The notes: generated from the letters alone by a model not told the origin. Positions 8,661 through 18,333 are shown, counted from the first letter of the stretch. The stretch is DNA of 64,000 nucleotides from Pseudomonas sp. Ant30-3 (GCF_000690905.1 NZ_JMCL01000059.1:1-64000); one strand, 5' to 3'. A program made the numbers and translations.

Positions 8661-9269
8661 ATGACTGCCCCACAGCGCCTCACCGACCGTAAACGCGCAG
8701 CCATTATTCAAGCGGCGATCGCTGAATTCCGTGCCCACGGATTCGACGTCACCAGCATGGACAAGATTGCCGCTACTGCGGGCGCGTCGAAGCGCACGGT
8801 GTACAACCACTTCCCAAGCAAGGAAGAGTTGTTCTCCGAGATTCTCAACCAGCTATGGGCGCGGGTGACGGCAGAGCAGCAAATCAGCTACCGCGCAGAC
8901 CTGCCGTTGCGTGACCAGATGCGCGTCATGCTGATGGCAAAAATGCAGATGATGGCAGATGACAATTTTCTCGATCTGGCACGGGTAGCCATCGCGGCAA
9001 CCATCCATTCCCCGGAGCGTGCGCAGAATATGGTCGAGAGAATGGGCGAACGCGAAGAAGGCCTGACCGTGTGGCTTCGCGCCGCTCAGGCGGATGGGCG
9101 CTTGAAGCCGGCCGACCCCGCCTTCGCCGCGCAACAGGTTCACGGGATGCTCAAATCCTTCGCGTTCTGGCCACAGATTTCCATGGGGCTGCCTGCCCTC
9201 GCGCCCGAGATGCAAAGCACCGTCGTCGAGTCTGCGCTAGACATGCTCCTCGCCTGCTACCAACGCTGA
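8661..9269 (+). CDS. TetR/AcrR family transcriptional regulator
   Basis: A 202-residue TetR repressor. The N-terminal helix-turn-helix is typical: RKRAAIIQAAIAEFRAHGFD, then TSMDKIAATAGASKRTVYNH and FPSKEELF. The C-terminal ligand domain has the form seen in AefR-like proteins (HGMLKSFAFWPQISMG). The ATG at 8661 begins just before the conserved TDRKRAAI segment. Its gene diverges from the MBL hydrolase, which is its most likely target along with itself. Confidence 0.88.
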   Translation: MTAPQRLTDRKRAAIIQAAIAEFRAHGFDVTSMDKIAATAGASKRTVYNHFPSKEELFSEILNQLWARVTAEQQISYRADLPLRDQMRVMLMAKMQMMADDNFLDLARVAIAATIHSPERAQNMVERMGEREEGLTVWLRAAQADGRLKPADPAFAAQQVHGMLKSFAFWPQISMGLPALAPEMQSTVVESALDMLLACYQR

Positions 9270-9355
9270 ACGCATTGCTGGCCGCGCCCACATCATCGAA
9301 TGGCAAATCCTGCTCTCAATCACGGGCAATGAAACACGGCTGCTCGCCGAAAAAA

Positions 9356-9417
9356 ACTTATACAAAGAGATCAAAAAAATACAAACCTTGTACAAGTATT
9401 TGTATTTTTGTATAAGT
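9356..9417. promoter_or_regulatory. AT-rich nested inverted repeats
   Basis: Outer arms ACTTATACAAA (9356-9366) and TTTGTATAAGT (9407-9417) are exact inverses. Inside are AAAAATACAAA (9375-9385) and TTTGTATTTTT (9399-9409), also exact inverses, around a third palindrome CTTGTACAAG (9387-9396). The outer right arm overlaps the inner one, so the two pairings exclude each other. It lies between the tetR stop and the PAS chemoreceptor gene. It may be an operator or a switch-like RNA; its low GC argues against a plain terminator. Confidence 0.5.
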
Positions 9418-9541
9418 ATTTCCCTGTCAGTCATGGACCGCTGACATTGAGCAGACAACACCGAAGGCTGCCTTGCCTTCGGTTAGCAGGCGCAGGAACA
9501 GGGACGACCCCGTGTTTTTCATCCTCCCGAGCATTGCAGCC

Positions 9542-10861
9542 ATGCTATTTACTCGCCATAAATCCACCGTCGACGCCCTTCAGCAAAACCTGGACCGCCA
9601 AAATGCCCTGCTGGAAGCGATTGATCGCTCCATGGCAGTGATCGAATTCGATCTCGATGGCGTCGTGCTGCGCGCCAACGACAACTTTCTTCAGACCATG
9701 GGCTATCGGCGTGATCAAGTGCTGGGGCAACCTCATCGGCAGTTTTGCCCACCCGAGTACGCGCGCAGCCAGCAGTATTCGCAGCTGTGGGCGCGACTTA
9801 AGAGCGGCCAATTCGAGTCGGGGACGTATGAACGGGTGGGCGGCGACGGGCGAGCGATCTGGCTGGAAGCCAGTTACAACCCGATCATTAACGCGGCGGG
9901 CAACGTCGTGAAGGTGGTCAAATATGCAATGGACGTGACCGCCAGAGTGCAGCACGAAAGCGAATCCGCTGCCCGGTTGCAGGCGATCGACCGCGCCATG
10001 GCGGTGATCGAGTTCAACCTCGACGGCACTATCATCAGCGCTAATCAGAATTTTCTGACACGCATGGGTTACACCCTCACCGAACTCAAAGGTAAACATC
10101 ATCGCCTGTTCTGTACGGCCGAGCTGATCAACAGCAGCGCGTATGAGGACTTCTGGCGCCGACTCAATCACGGTGAGTTTTTCCACGGCCAGTTCCAGCG
10201 CGTCGATAAGCGCGGGCAAAGCGTCTGGCTGGAGGCCAACTACAACCCCGTGTACGACGCTAGCGGGCGTTTGTGCAAAGTGGTCAAGTTCGCATCCGAC
10301 GTGACGGCGCGGGTTGAGCAACATGACCGGGATGCCCGCAGTGCCAGCGAGGCGTATCACATCTCGGTAGAGACGCGCAAAATCGCCGAGCAAGGCACGC
10401 AGGTGATTCAGCAGGCGGCCAGTGAAATGCGCGAAATCTCCGCCAACATCGAACAGTCGTCGACGTTGATTGCGCAACTGGGCGAGCGCTCGGAGCAGAT
10501 TACCGCCATCGTCAACACCATCCGCGGCATCGCCGACCAGACCAACCTGCTAGCGCTCAATGCGGCCATCGAAGCGGCGCGTGCCGGGGAACAAGGGCGG
10601 GGCTTCGCCGTGGTGGCCGACGAGGTGCGCCAGCTGGCCGCTCGCACCAGTGGCTCTACGGCGGAGATTTCCAGCATGATCGGGTTGATCCAGAGTGAAA
10701 CCCGCCAGGCGATCAAGAGCATGGACGGCACTCGTGATCGGGCGGCAGAAGGTGTCGAACTGGCCAATCAGGCCGGTACGGTGATCCTGCAGATACGCGA
10801 TGGTGCGAGCAACGCTGTGCAGGCGGTGAGCATGTTCGCCAACGAGCGTCTGCCAGGTTGA
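9542..10861 (+). CDS. Soluble PAS-PAS methyl-accepting chemotaxis protein (BdlA-like)
   Basis: A 439-residue cytoplasmic chemoreceptor without membrane segments. Two tandem PAS domains, each starting with a near-identical I-D-R-(S/A)-M-A-V-I-E-F-(D/N)-L-D-G string (about residues 30-145 and 150-270), are followed by a short signalling domain with the conserved hairpin tip ([20 protein letters not shown], then [20 protein letters not shown]). Two PAS plus a signalling domain and no HAMP is the layout of P. aeruginosa BdlA, which links c-di-GMP and redox signals to biofilm dispersal; orthology is not proven. ATG 9542 is preferred because the upstream 23 codons are not conserved-looking. Confidence 0.85.
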   Translation: MLFTRHKSTVDALQQNLDRQNALLEAIDRSMAVIEFDLDGVVLRANDNFLQTMGYRRDQVLGQPHRQFCPPEYARSQQYSQLWARLKSGQFESGTYERVGGDGRAIWLEASYNPIINAAGNVVKVVKYAMDVTARVQHESESAARLQAIDRAMAVIEFNLDGTIISANQNFLTRMGYTLTELKGKHHRLFCTAELINSSAYEDFWRRLNHGEFFHGQFQRVDKRGQSVWLEANYNPVYDASGRLCKVVKFASDVTARVEQHDRDARSASEAYHISVETRKIAEQGTQVIQQAASEMREISANIEQSSTLIAQLGERSEQITAIVNTIRGIADQTNLLALNAAIEAARAGEQGRGFAVVADEVRQLAARTSGSTAEISSMIGLIQSETRQAIKSMDGTRDRAAEGVELANQAGTVILQIRDGASNAVQAVSMFANERLPG

Positions 10862-10904
10862 AGCGGGTAACGCCTCAACCTTGATTCAGCTACGCCGCTC
10901 GCGC

Positions 10905-10940
10905 GCAGGGCTATCGAGACGATCAGTCTCGCAGCCCTGC
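10905..10940. terminator. Strong hairpin between convergent genes
   Basis: GCAGGGCT...AGCCCTGC with an inner CGAGAC/GTCTCG pair and loop GATCA makes a long, slightly bulged stem. It sits between the chemoreceptor stop (10861) and the 3' end of the opposite gene (10961). There is no T run, so it may be a REP-type element or a weak two-way terminator. Confidence 0.45.
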
Positions 10941-10960
10941 CACGAGCGTTGCGGTCAAGC

Positions 10961-11287
10961 TCAACTCTGCGCAAGACTGCGCAACGCCGAAATCTCCGGC
11001 ATCTCCCGTCGAGTCATGTACACCCGCAACGGCTCGGTAATGTTGATCCGGTCATCAATATTCTGGTCCAGCAGCAACTGGACCCGCTCACGCTTGAGCG
11101 TCATTGCCTCACCCGGGCCTGCTGCCCAAACGAATTCGCTGGTCGCAATGATGCCGTCATCCGCAACGTCCATGCCGAATGAATCTTCGCTGAAACGCAC
11201 AATGTAGTGACCGGTTTTGCGATTGAGGCCGACGAAGCCTTTGAGTTGGTCAGCGGCCTGGCAAATGAGTTGGGACGTGATGCGCAT
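10961..11287 (-). CDS. Conserved Pseudomonas protein of unknown function
   Basis: A 108-residue soluble protein starting MRITSQLICQAADQLKGFVG. It contains KTGHYIVRFSEDSFGMDVAD and ends INITEPLRVYMTRREMPEI. I recognise it as a conserved hypothetical protein of fluorescent pseudomonads without known function or named domain. GAGG six bases before the ATG at 11287 sets the start; the GTG at 11299 is the less likely choice. It appears monocistronic. Confidence 0.75.
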   Translation of the reverse strand: MRITSQLICQAADQLKGFVGLNRKTGHYIVRFSEDSFGMDVADDGIIATSEFVWAAGPGEAMTLKRERVQLLLDQNIDDRINITEPLRVYMTRREMPEISALRSLAQS

Positions 11288-11506
11288 GATAAACCTCACA
11301 GAAAAGTGATCTTGGGTTTACACGCAAGTGATGGGGGCTTTCCCTCTGCTGGGGAAACTGCCAAGCCGAAGAGTACTGCAAAGCACCGCACAAAAGGACC
11401 GGAAAATTCTCTTTTGAAATGCTTAATGTCGGTCTGGCGATAGCGCTTGCCGCCATCAATTGTTAAAAGGGACGTCTTCGAAAATCTCTGCGAAAGGATC
11501 TCGACC

Positions 11507-12634
11507 ATGCCTGTCACCTTCACCAAGAGCGCCCTGCTGCTGAGCATGCTGCTCGGCATCGGCCAGGCCCACGCCGCCAGTGAGCCGAGCCCGACCGCGC
11601 TGGCCACCCGTTCCGGCATACCGCACCCGGCGGTGATTGCTCATCGCGGCGCGTCTTTCGATGCTCCGGAATCCACTGCGCCCGCCTACAAACTGGCGCG
11701 TGACCTCGGCGCCGATTATCTCGAACTGGACCTGCAACGCAGCAAGGACGGCGTGCTGTTTGCGCTGCATGACGACAACCTGCAACGCACCACCGACGTC
11801 GCGAGCAAATTCCCCGAGCGCAAGGACAGCCCGGCTAACGCATTCACCATGGCCGAACTGAAAACCCTGGATGCCGGCAGCTGGTTCAACACGGCGTACC
11901 CGGATCGCGCGCGCCCTTCGTACGTGGGCCTGAAAGTCCTGACCCTCGATGAAATCATCGACATCGCTCAGGGCAACCCGCTGCACAAACCCGGCCTGTA
12001 CATCGAAACCAAAGAAGCGAAGCAGTTTCCCGGGCTCGAACGCGACCTCAAGGAAAAGCTGCATGATCGCGGCTGGTTAAGCCCGACCGGTTCGAAACTG
12101 GCCAAGAGCGCCCTCGGCGTCGGCCAGGGCAAAGGCAAGGTCGTGCTGCAAACGTTCGAGAAAAGCAGCCTCGAATTACTGCAGAAAGAGATGCCGCAAG
12201 TGCCGAAAATCCTCCTGCTGTGGGTCGGCGAAGGCAGCATCGAGCCAAAGTCCAAGGTGAAGTTTGGCGAGTCCGGTGACAAGGACAAGGCAACTTACTA
12301 CGCCAAACAGGAGCCGATAGATAAAGCCGAATTTCAGCGCTGGGTCGACTATGCCAAGGCCCAGGGCGCCATCGGCACCGGACCGTCTGCAGCGCTGACA
12401 AAGGGTGGCGATCAAAGTTATTCGGACCTGGTGAAACCGTGGATGAATCAATACACCCACGATCAGGGCCTGCTGGTGCACGTCTACACGGTTGACGATG
12501 CGGTGGATTATCAGAAAGTCATGAATGCCGGGGTCGATGGCATCTTTACCAACCGCGCGAGCGAGTTGCTCAAGTTCTATAAACGCCCGGCGGCGGCGAG
12601 TGTGGCGCAAGTGCTGACGAATAATGGGTATTGA
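11507..12634 (+). CDS. glpQ: Periplasmic glycerophosphodiester phosphodiesterase
   Basis: A 375-residue GlpQ-type enzyme that hydrolyses glycerophosphodiesters to glycerol-3-phosphate and an alcohol. A signal peptide (MPVTFTKSALLLSMLLGIGQ, cut after AHA) sends it to the periplasm. Catalytic motifs: AHRGASFDAPESTAPAY with the first His, then DYLELDLQRSKDGVLFALHD (Glu/Asp metal site and second His), and the C-terminal VYTVDDAVDYQKVMNAGVDG. ATG 11507 after an AAGGA is the start. It stands alone, with no phosphate box recognised. Assignment to GlpQ proper rather than a paralogue is not certain. Confidence 0.88.
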   Translation: MPVTFTKSALLLSMLLGIGQAHAASEPSPTALATRSGIPHPAVIAHRGASFDAPESTAPAYKLARDLGADYLELDLQRSKDGVLFALHDDNLQRTTDVASKFPERKDSPANAFTMAELKTLDAGSWFNTAYPDRARPSYVGLKVLTLDEIIDIAQGNPLHKPGLYIETKEAKQFPGLERDLKEKLHDRGWLSPTGSKLAKSALGVGQGKGKVVLQTFEKSSLELLQKEMPQVPKILLLWVGEGSIEPKSKVKFGESGDKDKATYYAKQEPIDKAEFQRWVDYAKAQGAIGTGPSAALTKGGDQSYSDLVKPWMNQYTHDQGLLVHVYTVDDAVDYQKVMNAGVDGIFTNRASELLKFYKRPAAASVAQVLTNNGY

Positions 12635-12649
12635 TTGAAACAGGGGTGA

Positions 12650-12681
12650 CTGCATCGCGGGCAAGCCTTGCTCCCACAAGT
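12650..12681. repeat. Single REP element
   Basis: The sequence atcgcgggcaagccttgctc plus the following cccacaag is one half of the common Pseudomonas REP palindrome. No inverted partner is seen nearby. Confidence 0.6.
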
Positions 12682-12779
12682 ACAAGATCATCGAATAGAA
12701 GGTTTTTGGGAATTAAGGATGGATTAAGTTGCCCCAGTTACTGTGGACTCACTTAAACAGCAACCCAAGGAATGAACCG

Positions 12780-13085
12780 ATGAAAACATTAACTGCCCTC
12801 TTCACCGCTGCTGCCCTGACTCTCACTGCTGGCTTGGCGCAGGCTGATGTTCCAGTTGATCAAATCCCTCAGTTGGTCAAAGACAAAAAAGTCATGGCGC
12901 TGGAAGATCTGAACAAGATCGTGATGAAGCTGCACCCAGGCGCCACCATCACCGACAGCGACCTGGATAATCACTTCAACAACTATGAGTACGAAGTCGA
13001 ACTCAAAGATCCCAAAGGCGTTGAGTGGGATGTGGATTTGAACGCCGCTACCGGCGAAGTCTTGAAAAACAAACAAGACGACTGA
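12780..13085 (+). CDS. Exported PepSY-domain protein
   Basis: A 101-residue protein with a signal peptide (MKTLTALFTAAALTLTAGLA, cut after QA). The mature part is one PepSY domain: an N-terminal helix (MALEDLNKIVMKLHPGATIT), the strand pair YEYEVELKDPKGVEWDVDLN and the closing ATGEVLKNKQDD. PepSY proteins are periplasmic and may inhibit peptidases or aid metal sensing; the partner is unknown. ATG 12780 follows an AAGGAATG-like site. A strong terminator with a TTCG loop follows directly. Confidence 0.88.
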   Translation: MKTLTALFTAAALTLTAGLAQADVPVDQIPQLVKDKKVMALEDLNKIVMKLHPGATITDSDLDNHFNNYEYEVELKDPKGVEWDVDLNAATGEVLKNKQDD

Positions 13086-13099
13086 TACATCACAAACCA

Positions 13100-13131
13100 G
13101 CCGCATGATCTTCGGATCATGCGGCTTTTTT
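13100..13131 (+). terminator. Rho-independent terminator with TTCG loop
   Basis: GCCGCATGATC, loop TTCG, GATCATGCGGC, then six T. It ends the PepSY transcript just before the 3' end of the opposite chemoreceptor gene. Confidence 0.95.
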
Positions 13132-13160
13132 GTGCCCGGCACTTTCAGTTGGTCACGCCA

Positions 13161-14786
13161 TTAAGCGCTGAGGCGCGCCGTCACTTCGTTCAGTTGCCCG
13201 GACAAACCGTGCAGATTGTGGCTGGCCGCTTCGGTGCGTTGCACGTTGTCCAGGTTGGTGCTGGCGATGCTGGTGATTTCAGTGAGGTTGCGCGAGATGT
13301 CCTCGGCCACGGAGGTCTGCTCCTCGGCGGCCGTGGCGATCTGCCGGTTCATGTCGCGGATCGCTTCCACCGCATGGGTGATGCGCTCGAGCATGACCCC
13401 AGCCTGAGTCACTTGTTCAACACTTTCTTCGCTGCGCGACTGCCCGCTTTCGATGGCCTGCGCGGCGTCCACTGCACCGGTCTGCACGGTTTGAATGATC
13501 TGATTGATCTCGATGATCGACGCCGCCGTGCGTTGCGCGAGGCTGCGCACTTCATCCGCGACAACCGCAAAACCGCGCCCGGCCTCACCGGCCCGGGCGG
13601 CTTCGATAGCGGCGTTCAACGCCAGCAGATTGGTTTGCTCGGCGATGCCGCGGATCACTTCCAGCACCTTGCCGATACGCCCGCTGTCAGTTTCCAGACG
13701 ACGAATCACCGTGGCGGTGTTAGCGATTTCACCGCGCATCTGCGTGATGGTGTGGATGGTGCCCTGCATGACCTTTTCGCCCTGCTGCGCTGACTGGTCA
13801 GCATCATCGGCAGCGCGTGCTGCGTCGGCGGCATGACGCGCGACTTCCTGCGCAGTGGCAGACATTTCGTTCATCGCCGTGGCCACCTGATCGGTGCGGC
13901 TGAATTGCTCGTTGGTGCCGCTGGCCATGAGCCCTGCAATCGATTTCAGTTCACCGCTGGCGCTGTCCAGATCCTTGGCACTGGCCTGCAAACGGCTGAA
14001 GGTCTCGGCGAGGAAATCACGCAGGGTGTTGGCGGCGATCGCCAGTTTGCCGAGTTCATCCTGACGGCTGCTGGCCACGCGCTCGGCGAACTTGCCCTGG
14101 CTGAGTTGCGCGACGTATTCGATCAGCCGACGAATCGGCTCGACCAGGTTGCGGTTGACCAGCCACAGGCTGAACAACCCGATCAACAGGCCCGAGACCA
14201 GCATGACGATAATCCCGAGAAACACCGTGCGATCGGCACTGGCGCTGATCAGCTTCGACTGCTCGCTGCCCTGCTGACGCAACTCGCTGACCAATGCGCT
14301 CATCTGCTCGCTGGTGGCGCGGTCCACACCCTTCACTGCCGTGTCACCCGCTGTCGGATCACCGCCCGCCTCGACGTAGGCGTCGCGGCCTTTCTGATAG
14401 GCCGCGCCTAACTGACGGTGTTCGTCACGCAAGCGTTCGATGCGGGTCTTCAGTTGCGCCTCGATGCCCTTCTGACCGGCCAGTTCGCCGAGGATGCCCT
14501 GCACATCGCGCTGGCGGTCTTCGAATTGTTTCCAGTATTTGTCCAGATCCGCCGGTTGCTTGCCGCGCAGCAAAACGTTTTTCCATTCCTGCACCTGCAC
14601 CTTGAATTGCAGGTTGGCTTCATCGATCAGTTGCGAGGTGCGCAGCGGCCCCTGGATCAGGTTGGCATAGCTCTGCACGCCTTGGGAAAGGAAATGAAAG
14701 CAGGCCAGCGCGATCAACAGTATCGCTAACAGACTGCCACTCAACAGGGCGAGAATTTGCGCTCTCAACGACTTTTGCAAAAACAT
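13161..14786 (-). CDS. Membrane methyl-accepting chemotaxis protein
   Basis: A 541-residue transducer. First membrane helix about residues 9-31 ([20 protein letters not shown]), a periplasmic helical sensor of about 155 residues (four-helix-bundle style), second membrane helix about 188-210 ([20 protein letters not shown]), HAMP ([20 protein letters not shown]) and a signalling domain with the tip [20 protein letters not shown] and [20 protein letters not shown]. It ends TARLSA, without the NWETF-type pentapeptide for CheR. The ligand cannot be told. The gene stands alone and diverges from zntB. Confidence 0.92.
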   Translation of the reverse strand: MFLQKSLRAQILALLSGSLLAILLIALACFHFLSQGVQSYANLIQGPLRTSQLIDEANLQFKVQVQEWKNVLLRGKQPADLDKYWKQFEDRQRDVQGILGELAGQKGIEAQLKTRIERLRDEHRQLGAAYQKGRDAYVEAGGDPTAGDTAVKGVDRATSEQMSALVSELRQQGSEQSKLISASADRTVFLGIIVMLVSGLLIGLFSLWLVNRNLVEPIRRLIEYVAQLSQGKFAERVASSRQDELGKLAIAANTLRDFLAETFSRLQASAKDLDSASGELKSIAGLMASGTNEQFSRTDQVATAMNEMSATAQEVARHAADAARAADDADQSAQQGEKVMQGTIHTITQMRGEIANTATVIRRLETDSGRIGKVLEVIRGIAEQTNLLALNAAIEAARAGEAGRGFAVVADEVRSLAQRTAASIIEINQIIQTVQTGAVDAAQAIESGQSRSEESVEQVTQAGVMLERITHAVEAIRDMNRQIATAAEEQTSVAEDISRNLTEITSIASTNLDNVQRTEAASHNLHGLSGQLNEVTARLSA

Positions 14787-15073
14787 GGACGGTACTCATG
14801 ACAGAAGTGAGGCACGCCTGAAAAAGGCGTGAGAAATGTCAGAACGTCCCTGTCTTCAACGCCGGCAACCAGGGCCGACGCCGCGCAACTTAACCTAAGC
14901 GGAATCGGCGTGCCAGAGCGGTTCTTGAGGCAAATCCGACCGTCGGTAGCAGTGTCAGAACAGTTATTGTTTTGTCACAAAAACGTCATGCGCAATTGCG
15001 ATCATGCGGCTCACGTGAACCTGAAATATCCGGCAAAACCGCTGACAAGCGCGCCTGCCTTTTGCGAGAACCC

Positions 15074-16096
15074 ATGAACCACAGCATCGACCAAAGTCAT
15101 CGCGACCCGGACCTCTTCGGTCTGCTGTACGGTTTTCGTTTTCGTCCTGGCGAGCGTGGTCGCGAGATCGATTCGGCGCAGGCGTTGCAGTGCCTGCAGC
15201 AAACAGACGACAGCGATGAATTTCTCTGGCTGCATCTAAACCTTGCCCACGCCGCGTGCGAGCGCTGGATGAAAAATTATCTGCAATTGCCTGAAGAATT
15301 TTTCGAAGCGTTGCACGAGGGCTCGCGTTCAACGCGCATCGAGCACGTTGATTCCGCGCTGCTGGCGGTGGTCAACGATGTGGTGTTCAACCTCAGCAGC
15401 ATGATCTCTTCGGACGTGTCGACGCTGTGGGTCTGTGCACGCAGTCGGCTGATCGTCAGCGCGCGTCTGCAGCCGCTGCACTCGGTGGACAAGTTGCGTT
15501 CATCGGTGAAGGCCGGTGAGCGCTTTCGCTCGCCGCTGGAGTTGCTCGTGCATTTGCTGCGCGATCAGGGTGAGGTGCTGACGCAGATCGTGCGCAAAAC
15601 CAGCCTCAGCGTTGATCAGATCGAGGATCAATTGTTGTCCTCGCGCCTGTCGACCAATCGCGCCGAACTGGGCGCCAATCGCCGGGTGCTGGTGCGCCTG
15701 CAACGCCTGCTGGCGCTGGAGCCGGGCTCGTTGCTGCGCCTGCTCAATCGCCCGCCGCAGTGGTTGCAGAAGGAGGACGTGAAAGAGCTGCGCAAATCCA
15801 CCGAAGAGTTTGCGCTGATCATCAACGACCTCACCGCGCTGGGTGAGCGCATCAAATTGTTGCAGGAGGAAATCGCTGCCAATCTCAACGAACAGAGCAA
15901 CCGCACGCTGTTCACTCTCACCGTGGTCACGGTACTGGCGCTGCCGATCAACATCATTGCCGGTTTTTTTGGCATGAACGTGGGTGGTGTACCGCTGGCA
16001 GGGGATGCGCATGGCTTCTGGATTCTGGTCGCGCTGGTGGCGACGTTCACCCTGGTTGGCGGGCGTTGGGCGTTTCGCAAGCGGCAGGATTACTGA
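15074..16096 (+). CDS. zntB: Zinc transporter ZntB (CorA family)
   Basis: A 340-residue CorA-superfamily channel: a long cytoplasmic N-terminal domain, a long stalk helix, and two C-terminal membrane helices (LFTLTVVTVLALPINIIAGF and FWILVALVATFTLVGGRWAF) with the FGMNVGG signature between them. The short basic tail RKRQDY is typical of ZntB, which moves zinc with protons across the inner membrane. ATG 15074 starts the conserved DLFGLLYGFRF region. A small palindrome TTTTGT-C-ACAAAA (14970-14982) lies about 90 bases upstream; its role is unknown. Confidence 0.85.
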   Translation: MNHSIDQSHRDPDLFGLLYGFRFRPGERGREIDSAQALQCLQQTDDSDEFLWLHLNLAHAACERWMKNYLQLPEEFFEALHEGSRSTRIEHVDSALLAVVNDVVFNLSSMISSDVSTLWVCARSRLIVSARLQPLHSVDKLRSSVKAGERFRSPLELLVHLLRDQGEVLTQIVRKTSLSVDQIEDQLLSSRLSTNRAELGANRRVLVRLQRLLALEPGSLLRLLNRPPQWLQKEDVKELRKSTEEFALIINDLTALGERIKLLQEEIAANLNEQSNRTLFTLTVVTVLALPINIIAGFFGMNVGGVPLAGDAHGFWILVALVATFTLVGGRWAFRKRQDY

Positions 16097-16123
16097 GATC
16101 AAAAAATTCTAACCACCGAATAA

Positions 16124-16214
16124 CCTGTGGGAGCGAGCTTGCTCGCGATGCGGTGCAACAAGTGAAGATGCGATAACTGACACACCGCTTCGCGAGCAGG
16201 CTCGCTCCTACAGG
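16124..16214. repeat. Inverted REP pair
   Basis: Two REP copies face each other (ctgtgggagcgagcttgctc and gcgagcaggctcgctcctac) about 40 bases apart, in the gap between the zntB and sigma-factor 3' ends. Confidence 0.85.
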
Positions 16215-16234
16215 GTTTTGCGTGCCGGTTCGCC

Positions 16235-17470
16235 TCAGCCCAACGCCTTGATCCGTGCCTCGATAAACCGTCGTTCCGGTATTTGCTGGGTCAGTTCCAG
16301 CGCTCTTTCATAGGCTGCCCGCGCCTCGTCGTTACGCCCCAACTGCCGGCAGAAATCAGCCCGCGCGGAATGCGCCAAGTGATAATCGAGCAACTCTCCG
16401 CGCGCCAGAATCCCTTCAATCAACGTCAGCCCCGCCAATGGCCCATCCCGCCGGGATATGGCCGCGGCGCGATTCAGCTCGATCACCGGCGACGGCACCG
16501 CGCGCAGCAAAACGTCATACAGACCGACGATCTGCACCCAGTCCGTCTCCCCCGCCGCTGGCGCTTCCGCATGCACCGCCGCGATCGCCGCTTGCAGGCA
16601 ATAAGGCCCGAAGCGCCCCCGGCTCAGCGCCCGTTCCACCAGCGCGCAGCCTTCAGCGATCATCCCGGCATCCCACAGCGAACGGTCCTGCTCATCCAGC
16701 ACCACCAGCTCTCCGCTGGCAGACGTCCGGGCCGGTCGCCGCGATTCGTGCAGCAGCATCAGCGCCAACAGCCCCATCACCTCCGGCTCCGGCAACAACT
16801 CCATCAGCAAACGGCCCAGACGAATCGCCTCACGAGTCAAATCCTCGCGGGTCAACTCTGTGCCGACAGAGGCCGAATAGCCTTCGTTGAACACCAGATA
16901 AATCACCCGCAAAACACTGTCGAGGCGTTCGGGCAATTCCGCCAGAGTGGGCACCTGGTAGGGGATTTTCGCGTCGCGGATTTTCGCCTTGGCGCGCACG
17001 ATGCGCTGGGCAATTGCGCTGGGCGCGGAGAGGAAGGCCCGGGCAATTTCTTCTGTGGTCAGGTCGCACACTTCGCGCAACGTCAGCGGCACTTGCGCAT
17101 CCGCCGCGAGTGCCGGGTGACAGCAGGTGAAGATCAGGCGCAGGCGATCGTCTTCCACGTCCTCGTCACTCCAGTCGGCCTGCTCCAGCGCCTCGAGTTG
17201 CGCGATCAACAGCGGCCGCGATGCCGCAAAACGGGCGCGCCGCCGCAGCACATCGATCGCCTTGAACCGCCCCGTGGAGACCAGCCACGCCCGCGGGTTG
17301 TCCGGTACGCCATCGCGCTGCCAACGCTCGACCGCGATAAAAAAGGCCTCGTGCAAGGCCTCTTCAGCAAGGTCGAAATCACCGAGCAAACGGATCAACG
17401 TCGCCAGAATCCGCCGCGATTCTTCCCGATAAATCTGCTCGACCCGAGCGGAGACCAATGCGCCGGTCAT
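16235..17470 (-). CDS. ECF42-type RNA polymerase sigma factor
   Basis: A 411-residue sigma factor. Region 2 (residues about 8-75: IYREESRRILATLIRLLGDF, DLAEEALHEAFFIAVERWQR, NPRAWLVSTGRFKAIDVLRR) and region 4 (LTLREVCDLTTEEIARAFLS) are followed by a C-terminal extension of over 200 residues ending in TPR-like helices (AHSARADFCRQLGRNDEARA). This extension, no anti-sigma gene, and a YCII/DGPF gene in the same operon define the ECF42 group. Its ATG shares one base with the stop of the upstream gene (TGATG), so translation is coupled. The TPR part probably controls activity. The signal is unknown. Confidence 0.9.
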   Translation of the reverse strand: MTGALVSARVEQIYREESRRILATLIRLLGDFDLAEEALHEAFFIAVERWQRDGVPDNPRAWLVSTGRFKAIDVLRRRARFAASRPLLIAQLEALEQADWSDEDVEDDRLRLIFTCCHPALAADAQVPLTLREVCDLTTEEIARAFLSAPSAIAQRIVRAKAKIRDAKIPYQVPTLAELPERLDSVLRVIYLVFNEGYSASVGTELTREDLTREAIRLGRLLMELLPEPEVMGLLALMLLHESRRPARTSASGELVVLDEQDRSLWDAGMIAEGCALVERALSRGRFGPYCLQAAIAAVHAEAPAAGETDWVQIVGLYDVLLRAVPSPVIELNRAAAISRRDGPLAGLTLIEGILARGELLDYHLAHSARADFCRQLGRNDEARAAYERALELTQQIPERRFIEARIKALG

Positions 17471-17961
17471 CAGTCCGGCATGCCTTGGGTCACCAGGGTT
17501 TCCAGTCGATCCAGGCTTTGCCCCCAGCCGTCGTGAAAGCCCATGGCTTCGTGGGCCTGCCGATCCTGTTCCGACCAGTGCATGGCGCGGGCGGTGTACA
17601 GCGTCTGGCCGCCCTGTTCCTGCAGCGTCACTTCGGCCGCCATGAACGGTTTGCCCGACGGTATCCACCCGGGAACAAAGGCATCGGTGAACACCAGTCG
17701 CTCAGGCGCAACGATCTCAAGAAAAACGCCCATGGTCGGGTACTCGGCGCCATCGGGTGCACGCATCAGCGTACGAAACTGGCCGCCAACCCATAGGTCC
17801 ATTTCGCACTCGGGCGTGGTCATGCCATGAGGCCCCCACCATTGCGCGAGCAACGCCGGCTCGGTCCAGGCGCGGAAGAGTCGCCTGCGCGGTGCGTCGA
17901 TCAGACGACTGATGGATAACTCGAATGTCGCGGGTGTGAGTGACACGGGTGGCGGGCTCAT
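17470..17961 (-). CDS. SRPBCC (AHSA1-like) domain protein
   Basis: A 163-residue START/AHSA1-fold protein: FELSISRLIDAPRRRLFRAW at the start, TEPALLAQWWGPHGMTTPEC, a central GGQFRTLMRAPDGAEYPTMG and the closing helix HDGWGQSLDRLETLV. These helix-grip proteins bind small hydrophobic ligands in the cytoplasm. It is the third gene of the ECF42 operon, translationally coupled to the sigma factor, and a plausible ligand-binding part of the response. No substrate can be named. Confidence 0.88.
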   Translation of the reverse strand: MSPPPVSLTPATFELSISRLIDAPRRRLFRAWTEPALLAQWWGPHGMTTPECEMDLWVGGQFRTLMRAPDGAEYPTMGVFLEIVAPERLVFTDAFVPGWIPSGKPFMAAEVTLQEQGGQTLYTARAMHWSEQDRQAHEAMGFHDGWGQSLDRLETLVTQGMPD

Positions 17962-17988
17962 GGGGAACTCCTGTGTTTTGCTTGTTAT

Positions 17989-18333
17989 TCAGGGATTCAA
18001 CTGGCGAACGGGTCGCACCTCTACACTGCCGACTCGCGCCGCCGGAATATTGCCGGCGACCTGAAGGGCCTCGTTGAGGTCTTTGGCATCGATCAGGTAG
18101 AAGCCGGCCAACTGCTCCTTGGTTTCGGCGAACGGCCCGTCGGTGATCGACATTTTGCCGTTGCGCATGCGCACAGTAGTTGCAGTCTGCACGGACTCCA
18201 GCGCCTCGGCGGCGAGCATGCGGCCGCTGCCCTGAATCGATTCGGCGTAGGCCATGCACTCGGCGTCCTTGGGGCTTTCAGGCAGCGCATGCAAATCCTG
18301 CTCATTGCTGTAGACCAGGCATAAATACTTCAT
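17989..18333 (-). CDS. YCII-related DGPF-domain protein
   Basis: A 114-residue protein with the DGPF signature (MSITDGPFAETKEQLAGFYL) and the N-terminal MKYLCLVYSNE. DGPF proteins are regular partners of ECF42 sigma factors; they share the YciI fold but have no firm function. The start at 18333 removes a non-conserved nine-residue extension. Second gene of the four-gene operon; 27 bases separate it from the SRPBCC gene. Confidence 0.9.
   Translation of the reverse strand: MKYLCLVYSNEQDLHALPESPKDAECMAYAESIQGSGRMLAAEALESVQTATTVRMRNGKMSITDGPFAETKEQLAGFYLIDAKDLNEALQVAGNIPAARVGSVEVRPVRQLNP

Noticed and set aside
14970..14982. TTTTGT-C-ACAAAA palindrome upstream of zntB
   Set aside because: It is short and AT-only, matches no zinc-regulator site I know, and is mentioned only in the zntB entry.
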